15,524 nucleotides of DNA. Source: Planctomycetota bacterium (GTDB lineage: Bacteria > Planctomycetota > UBA1135 > UBA2386). The DNA is taken from positions 1-15,524 of the forward strand of contig CANGSN010000018.1 in the NCBI GenBank assembly GCA_947455805.1, read 5' to 3'. The notes under the pieces are model-generated. The model did not search any database, had not been told where the DNA came from, and saw nothing but the letters and a program-made list of their open reading frames with translations. This document shows, piece after piece, positions 15,423-15,524 of the stretch; position 1 is the stretch's first letter; every line of letters begins with the position of its first letter. The position numbers and the translations under genes were made by a program.

Positions 15423-15524
15423 ATGCGCACCCCACCGGTCGCCTGCTTCGTGTGCTACGCCGGGCTGTGGCTCGGCGGCTGCACGGCGGTGCCGGCCGAC
15501 GAACGGGGCCCGCTGGCGACCGCC
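15423..15524 (+). CDS. N-terminal fragment of a probable lipoprotein (3' end outside window)
   Basis: An ATG 36 bases after the second permease opens a frame of 34 codons that runs off the window. It reads MRTPPVACFVCYAGLWLGGC and onward: a basic start, a hydrophobic core and a lipobox-like LGGC with Cys20 as the likely lipidated residue. No aspartate follows at +2 (Thr instead), which by E. coli rules would allow export to the outer membrane. Its position directly behind lolCDE suggests an outer-membrane lipoprotein made with its exporter. The mature protein is not visible, so the family cannot be named. Confidence 0.6.
   Translation, partial: MRTPPVACFVCYAGLWLGGCTAVPADERGPLATA

Overview
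The window is GC-rich, densely packed DNA from a diderm bacterium. A large secreted protein with a YPLV-DP-type N-terminal domain, propeller repeats and a characteristic C-terminal domain, together with mostly absent Shine-Dalgarno sequences, suggests a planctomycete. A myxobacterial or other delta-type lineage is the main alternative. This assignment is inference from style; there is no rRNA or other phylogenetic marker apart from housekeeping proteins.

Layout. (1) 1-663 (-): 5' part of a formamidopyrimidine-DNA glycosylase gene running off the left edge; it is divergent from (2) 774-1391 (+), a family I inorganic pyrophosphatase. (3) A 13-bp triple repeat lies at the convergent junction with (4) a four-gene minus-strand operon, 5307 down to 1474. 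Its genes overlap by 1-4 bases and encode a polyisoprenyl-phosphate glycosyltransferase, an SDR-type nucleotide-sugar epimerase/dehydratase with an Asn at the usual catalytic Tyr position, a DegT-type PLP sugar aminotransferase and a SAM methyltransferase. The set looks like a compact pathway for a lipid-carrier-linked, possibly methylated amino sugar, similar in logic to the Arn pathway but with a methyltransferase and no formyltransferase. (5) 5445-6490 (+): tRNA guanine-N7 methyltransferase trmB coupled by ATGA to a small Rieske [2Fe-2S] protein. (6) Three consecutive hairpins at 6605-6708 separate this pair from a convergent secreted protein of 761 aa (6705-8990, -). (7) 8991-9556 has no convincing intact gene. 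(8) 9557-10129 (-): a small exported or membrane-anchored Pro/Ala-rich protein. (9) 10275-15524 (+): lysS, then a LolC-LolD-LolE-type lipoprotein export ABC transporter, all overlapping, then the start of a lipoprotein gene cut by the right edge.

How the parts connect: the lysS-lolCDE block links a housekeeping aaRS to outer-membrane lipoprotein trafficking, and the following lipoprotein may be a client or co-operating factor. The sugar operon probably decorates a cell-envelope glycan or lipid. Several genes (ppa, trmB, the 190-aa protein, lysS) carry a TANNNT box 8-33 bases ahead of the start codon, and for the closest ones this implies very short or leaderless mRNAs.

The most interesting item is the four-gene sugar operon with its atypical SDR active site. 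The rest is mostly housekeeping with some unusual non-coding structure.
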